From Castanea sativa (taxonomy: Eukaryota > Streptophyta > Magnoliopsida > Fagales > Fagaceae): a DNA stretch of 64,000 bases. The translations under genes and the position numbers were made by a program. The notes under the pieces were generated by a model that worked only from the letters and a program-made list of their open reading frames with translations, was not told the origin of the DNA and did no database searches. The stretch covers positions 35,577,634 through 35,641,633 of the forward strand of contig NC_134014.1 of the NCBI RefSeq assembly GCF_040712315.1. The letters are read 5' to 3'. Shown here piece by piece: positions 59,639-64,000 of this stretch (position 1 is its first letter; each line of letters opens with the position of its first letter).

Positions 59639-60484
59639 TGTAGAGGCATTGGGCCCAGTAATTTACCAAGGATGGCCCAACGAAGTCTTTTGGGCTAGAA
59701 ACCCAAATCCGAAGACATCAAAATGATCTTGGAGTATCTGAATGTATCTCATAAAGAAATGCCAAATAAAGATATGATAAGCAAATGGCCAATTACGTCC
59801 GAGGAGTAGATTTGTCCTCGGATTGTTAAGCCGAGGACATAGGAAGAGAAGTTTAGTGTCCTCGGGCTATGTTATAAAGAATCCTACGACTACATGGATA
59901 CACAGTACACGTGGAGGACAATAGAAAGAGCGGTGGAATATCTAAGGTAAAGTTGCTACCACCGCCCATACATTAAAAGCTCTGTAATTGATATACTAAC
60001 TGCATAGATGGAAGGATGGGACCTGAGCATGAAGTTTGGAACTTGGTCCCTAACCCCAGCGGGCTTTAGGGAAGAATTGATGGGACAAGTATCCTAAACC
60101 TGCATTGCAACCATGAGGTGGAAGCTGGTGAAAGAGGAGAAAAGGAAGTATAAATAAAGGGGAAGACCTACGAAGCAGGGAGAGGCTTTTTCAGTAAGAA
60201 AAAGGGCCAATAGTATATGATAATCAAGAATTGTATCCAAACTTTAGGAAATACTATTATAAATTATCCTCGGATTGTGTCCGAAGAGGAACTTTCAGTC
60301 TTACTCTTGTAAACAACTCTTTATTTTGTGCCATTGGGCCCAAAGCCCGTTCTTTTCCTTGTCATCTAAACCATCCTTGAAATCTAGATTACAAACCCAT
60401 CATCTACAAATTTTATTGTAAAAAAGGCCTTTCAAGCCCATTTCCTTCCAGTCATAGTTTGGGAATTTGAATTGTGTCCTTACA
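59639..60484 (+). repeat. 3' LTR (846 bp)
   Basis: Starts TGTAGAGGCATTGGGCC and ends GTGTCCTTACA. Every landmark lies exactly 11,029 bp from its 5' LTR counterpart (TATA box at 60149-60156, dyad at 59814-59838). About 25 substitutions separate the two LTRs, including a small cluster near 60379-60394. Confidence 0.95.
60149..60156 (+). promoter_or_regulatory. TATA box of the 3' LTR
   Basis: Copy of the 5' LTR motif. If active it would drive transcripts outward into the satellite at 60485 onward. Confidence 0.5.
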
Positions 60485-60489
60485 GTAGG
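60485..60489 (+). other. Target site duplication GTAGG, right
   Basis: GTAGG directly follows the 3' LTR end CCTTACA and leads into TTTTTACAATTCC of the satellite. It pairs with the copy at 48605-48609. Five bases is the usual duplication for Ty3/gypsy integrases. Confidence 0.95.
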
Positions 60490-61725
60490 TTTTTACAATT
60501 CCTAAAAAGTTGGAACTCTAGAACTTGAGAGAGTAACTAACTTTGGCATCGATGAACTAAAACAATTGAACTCTAGCTCATCCATAAGAGGCGTCCAGAG
60601 CAGAAATTACACCCCACATGAGAATGTCGTCCATAGTAGGATGACCGTCCATGGGAATGAGGGTTGTCCATCCTGGAGGCTCTTGGACGACCCCTTGACA
60701 TAGTAAATGCCCAAGTATGGGTTAAGAGTTGGTGATGAAACCACATGCTATTGTTCCAGGGCATGAGTGAGATCCAGGCTCATTGTTGCAACTCCTTGTT
60801 AAATATTTAACTTCCAACAAAAGTTATATAAAAAGGTATAACTCTTATAACGGTTATGGAAGTTATCCCTGAACCCTCTGACCTCCTCAAATATAGGAGA
60901 AACTACAAGTGTAATAACCACTTATGGGGCGCACTATATAAACACCCGTTCAAACCAGATAAAGGTAGGTTTTTACAATTCCTAAAAAGTTGGAACTCCA
61001 GAACTTGAGAGAGAAACTAACTTTGGCATCAGTGAACTAAAACAATTGAACTCTAGCTCGTCCATAAGAGGCGTCCAGAGCAGAAATTACACCCCACATA
61101 AGAATGTCGTCCATAGCAGGACGACCGACCATAGGAATGAGGGTTGTCCATCCTGGAGGCTCTTAGACGACCCCCTAACGTAGTAAATGCCCAAGTGTGG
61201 GTTAAGAGTTGGCGATGGAACCACATGCTATTGTTCCAGGGCATGAGTGAGATCCAGGCTCATTATTGCAACTCCTTGTTAAATATTTAACTTCCAACGA
61301 CAATTATATAAAAAGGTATAACTCTTATAGCAATTATGGAACCCTGAACCCTCTGACCTCTTCAAATATAGGAGAAGTTACAAATCTAATAACCGTTTAT
61401 GGGGCGCACTATATAAACACCCGTTCACACCAGATAAATGCACGTTTTTACAGTTTCTAAAAAGTTAAAACTCCAGAACTTGAGAGAGAAACTAACTTTG
61501 GCATCGGTGAACTAAAACAATTGAACTCTAGCTCATCCATAAGAGGCTTCCAGAGTAGAAATTACACCCCACATGAGAATGTCATCCATAGCAGGACGAC
61601 CGTCCATGGGAATGAGGGTTGTCCATCCCGGAGGCTCTTGGACGACCCCCTAAAGCAGTAAATGCCCAAGTGTGGGTTAAGAGTTGGCGATGGAACCACA
61701 TGCTATTATTCCGGGGCATGAGTGA

Positions 61726-61783
61726 GATCCAAGCTCATTGTTGCAGCTCATTATTGCAGCTCATTGTTGCAACTCCTTGTTAA
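61726..61783. repeat. 13-bp microduplication in the edge monomer
   Basis: GCTCATTGTTGCA occurs about three times in tandem (the middle one with TTATTGCA) where other monomers have one copy. This explains most of the unusual 501-bp length of the monomer at 61283-61783. Confidence 0.8.
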
Positions 61784-62014
61784 ATATTTAACTTCCAACG
61801 ACAGTTATATAAAAAGGTATAACTCTTATAGTGGTTATGAAAGTTATCCCTAAACCCTCTGACCTCCTCAAATTTAGGGGAAGTTACAAATCTAATAACT
61901 GCTTATGGGGTGCACTATATAAACACCCGTTTAGACCTAATAAAGGTAGGTTTTTTACAATTCCTAAAAAGTTGGAACTCCAGAACTCGAGAGAGAAACT
62001 AGCTTTGGCATCGG

Positions 62015-62262
62015 AGGATCTTAGCCGGTCCACCCCGGTCACCTTTGATCACTTGTTCTTTCTTTTTCAAGCCTTCAAAATAGTTGCTAGCCCTTTGAAG
62101 CCCGAAGCATCCAGCCTACCGATTTTCTTCGCATCATCAGTGTCATTTATTTTCTACTGCATATTTAGTTATTTGGTGATTTTTTGTGCTACCACACTCA
62201 TTGCATATAATTGAACCTAATTAATTTACTTGGCTAATTAATTGGTATATTCATCACAATGA
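62015..62262 (+). repeat. LTR-like (R/U5-type) remnant adjoining the last monomer
   Basis: The last monomer reads through GGCATCGG into AGGATCTTAGCCGGTCCACCCCGGTCACC and a T-rich stretch. In many plant LTRs a (T/A)GGCATCGGAG box is followed by a CCGG-rich segment of this kind, about 100 bp after the TATA box. A later CACTCATTGCATATAATTGA segment is also LTR-like by memory. No LTR end or primer-binding site was found. A frame of 127 codons crosses the junction (61831-62214), but it combines satellite and LTR-like sequence and is not taken as a gene. Confidence 0.5.
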
Positions 62263-63265
62263 GTCAATACGTGTTTGGCCTATCAAGAAGCAACTAAAGA
62301 AGAAAACTATGAGAAATATAGAAGGGACCAGCCACCAATGTTGCTGTCACAACATTGGTTCTGGTACCTAAGGGACAACTGGGGGGAAATAGTGGTACCC
62401 CGAAAACTCTAGAATGACACTATAAAAAGGAAGAGCAGTCAACAGGGGAGGGCATTTAGCAACAGTGAATTAAAATAGAATCATTGGGAAAACTCTGTTA
62501 GAATTCAAAAAGGAAAAGAAAATACCGCCCAGTATCCCCAAACAACCACTAGAGAACACACTTGGATTCAAACTTGGCAAGTCTTAGAGGCCTGAAGAGC
62601 CATCTAAGTCTGTAATTTTTTAACTTATTTGGACCTTGTAACATGTCCTAGTGAGCATAACTTATTATACAATTAGGAAAGTAATGAAATATTTCACACT
62701 ATCTTAAGGGCCCTTAGCGTTTATTTTGTGTCTTTCTCTATTATGTCGTCCCTTTATTTGTTTTTTGTTGTTCAATGCATATATTTCTGGTTTGCTAGCA
62801 TGTATGTGTTGTAGGATTTATGTTTTGTGCACCGTCTGGTTTGTAATCAGCTCATCTAGCTATGGTAAACCGAGTCTAGTCCCTTAAAATAATAAGTATT
62901 GGGCCCAGGATCCTTATTCATACTTGGGCATGTGTCTTAGAAAAAGGGCACCCACACAAACACTTAAACACTAAAAACTACTAGGAAATCAAAAGTTGGG
63001 CCTCCTTATTGACCTAGAAACATATCTGAAAGAAAGAACTTGAAATGAAGAAGCCAAATCATGTAACATTGTCTCTAAGTTGTTGGAAATTTCAGGTGTG
63101 TTTGTATAAGTTGATGGAAAACAGTGTTTTAAATTTAAAATGAGTGTTTGTTAAAAATATTATGAGGAGTTGTGGTTGTAAAACAAAGATTTATATTTTA
63201 AAAACATTCTTTTAAGCTCCCAAAATGACTAACCAAACGGCTTTGAGAGGTCATGTTTCTATTGA
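62263..63265. other. Non-satellite flank, no gene recognised
   Basis: AT-rich sequence without a supported coding region. It holds a TATA-like motif (TATAAAAAGG, 62421-62430) and a 10-bp perfect inverted repeat (62334-62359). It may be old transposon debris; nothing was identified with confidence. Confidence 0.5.
62334..62359. repeat. Short perfect inverted repeat
   Basis: ACCAATGTTG and CAACATTGGT flank the 6-nt spacer CTGTCA. The arms do not extend beyond 10 bp. Its role is unknown. Confidence 0.6.
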
Positions 63266-63273
63266 TTGTAGCA

Positions 63274-63818
63274 CAGTGGCAACTCCATAATTATTATTTA
63301 GGGTGATCAATAAAAAACATAAATTATACAAAATTTAAAACAAAAGAGAACTTGAATATATTGACATCACAAAAAACAAAAAAATCAAAAATACATAAAT
63401 TTTTACATTTGCTTTCTATGATATTTTATATTTTGCATTATCAATCCTACAAGCTATATCTCTTTCAATATACATGGCCAAACAATCATTCATCAATTGA
63501 TCTCTCATTTGATTGATTTATTTCAAATTTGTTAAGATCTAAATAAGCTCTTTTCTAAAATTTAAGATTAACAAATTTCTACTTTTGTTGTTAGGCTTAT
63601 TTATTTTTATTTTTCAAATTTTAGATCAAAGTAGTTTATTATTGGGTCTTTTTTTTAATTATAAAAAATGCCAAGCTATTGTTCAAAGGATCATATTCAA
63701 ACTTATTTTAGAAAACCTTAAAAAAATCTAGGGTCTAGGTGTTAAAATTTTTATTTAAGGAAATCTAGGGTCAGGTGGCTCATTTGAACCCTCTAGGCTC
63801 CAAGTGGAGCAACCCCTG
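63274..63818. mobile_element. Non-autonomous hAT-like element (545 bp)
   Basis: Both sides carry the 8-bp direct repeat TTGTAGCA (63266-63273 and 63819-63826). The element begins CAGTGGCAACTCCA, and the reverse complement of its end is CAGGGGTTGCTCCA: 10 of 14 positions agree, and both fit the CAG-G-GG...-TCCA terminal pattern of plant hAT elements. Eight-base target duplications are typical of hAT. The interior is very AT-rich with no transposase ORF, so it would have been moved by an enzyme from elsewhere. Imperfect ends suggest an old insertion. Confidence 0.78.
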
Positions 63819-63826
63819 TTGTAGCA

Positions 63827-64000
63827 AGGTAGTTAGTTTTGCATTACTATATGAGAAGTGTTATGTCTACAAAACATTTCATAACAATTCCACGACAATT
63901 TTTATGAGAAAGGAAAGGTAATTGCACTCGTACAATTACTGATCTCAATCAATGAATGATCACATTCTATCTTTTTTTTTTTATGGAAGTGAAAATACTT
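63827..64000. other. Right end of window, nothing recognised
   Basis: Short AT-rich stretch with a T-run near 63971-63981. No feature supported. Confidence 0.5.

Larger units (their letters stand above)
48610..60484 (+). mobile_element. Full-length Tat-lineage Ty3/gypsy LTR retrotransposon, 11,875 bp
   Basis: Two 846-bp LTRs (TG...CA) flank a primer-binding site, a gag-pro-RT-RH-aRH-integrase frame, a tandem-repeat region, an antisense spliced ORF and a polypurine tract. The domain order with integrase after RNase H places it in Ty3/gypsy. A second RNase H after the degenerate first, no chromodomain, and an antisense ORF near the 3' LTR are marks of the Tat group known in plants. By hand count the LTRs differ at about 25 of 846 positions (18 transitions, 7 transversions) with no indel. 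Three stops in the pol frame and one in the antisense ORF suggest a non-autonomous copy, though it could be mobilised in trans. It interrupts satellite monomer 102. Confidence 0.95.
60485..62014. repeat. Satellite array, right-hand remainder and edge
   Basis: The same satellite resumes directly after the retrotransposon. It holds the remainder of the split monomer (60485-60802), a 480-bp monomer (60803-61282), a 501-bp monomer (61283-61783) and a truncated last monomer (61784-62014). Homology stops just after the GGCATCGG box, where interior monomers continue with TGAACTAAAAC and this copy continues with AGGATCTTAGCC. The last two copies carry many private changes (for example AACGACA in place of AACAAAA or AACAAGA near the start), as expected where unequal exchange no longer homogenises an array edge. 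Confidence 0.95.

Noticed and set aside
48610..60484. Nested insertion or captured host gene inside the retrotransposon
   Set aside because: The antisense gene has no flanking duplication or terminal repeats of its own, and antisense ORFs at this place are a known trait of Tat elements, so it is treated as part of the element.
61831..62214. 127-codon plus-strand frame crossing the array edge
   Set aside because: Half satellite, half LTR-like remnant. It has a hydrophobic C-terminal run but no family resemblance, and its start lies in a monomer region that is non-coding elsewhere.
62334..62359. MicroRNA precursor or terminator hairpin
   Set aside because: The arms are only 10 bp with no extension, too short for a plant miRNA precursor, and there is no transcript context.

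Overview
This is a plant nuclear window with no ordinary host gene. It holds a long satellite array, a full-length LTR retrotransposon inserted into that array, and one array edge with its flank. The evidence for a flowering plant is the Tat-lineage Ty3/gypsy element (two RNase H domains, antisense ORF between pol and the 3' LTR), the LTR-like motifs in the satellite, and a hAT-type element with an 8-bp target duplication. A woody eudicot, perhaps Fagales, is a guess from remembered similarity of the antisense protein; the sequence does not prove it.

Layout. 1-48609: head-to-tail satellite with a monomer of about 480 bp; 101 complete monomers and the first third of monomer 102. The window opens exactly at a monomer start, so the array continues upstream. 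Its history shows as block duplications of 2, 5, 6, 7 and 14 monomers, one block copied about 15.35 kb away, and mosaics of at least two monomer families. 48610-60484: an 11,875-bp Tat retrotransposon with 846-bp LTRs (about 3% divergent by hand count), flanked by the 5-bp duplication GTAGG taken from the satellite monomer. 60485-62014: the array resumes with the rest of monomer 102, two more monomers and a truncated, more diverged last one. 62015-about 62262: sequence resembling the R/U5 part of a plant LTR, continuous with the last monomer. 62263-64000: AT-rich sequence without a recognisable gene, holding a 545-bp non-autonomous hAT-like element at 63274-63818.

The retrotransposon. Gag, protease, reverse transcriptase, a degenerate first RNase H, an intact-looking second RNase H and integrase lie in one continuous reading frame (49504-54828) broken by three in-frame stops (TAG, TAG, TAA) and no frameshift. 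The second TAG, between protease and RT, lies in a context matching the plant-virus readthrough consensus. Between pol and the 3' LTR are an ordered two-type minisatellite (54891-55960) and, on the opposite strand, a three-exon gene (59073 down to 56395) with two clear introns and a long coiled coil, interrupted by one TAG. The LTRs, primer-binding site, polypurine tract and TATA boxes are recognisable, but the copy is probably non-autonomous.

How the parts fit. The satellite monomer carries a TATA box followed by a leader and a GGCATCGG motif like those of plant LTRs, and the right-hand edge monomer reads straight into LTR-like R/U5 sequence. The most interesting reading is that the satellite was amplified from part of an LTR, and that the array later received an unrelated Tat element which itself carries a young tandem repeat in its 3' region.
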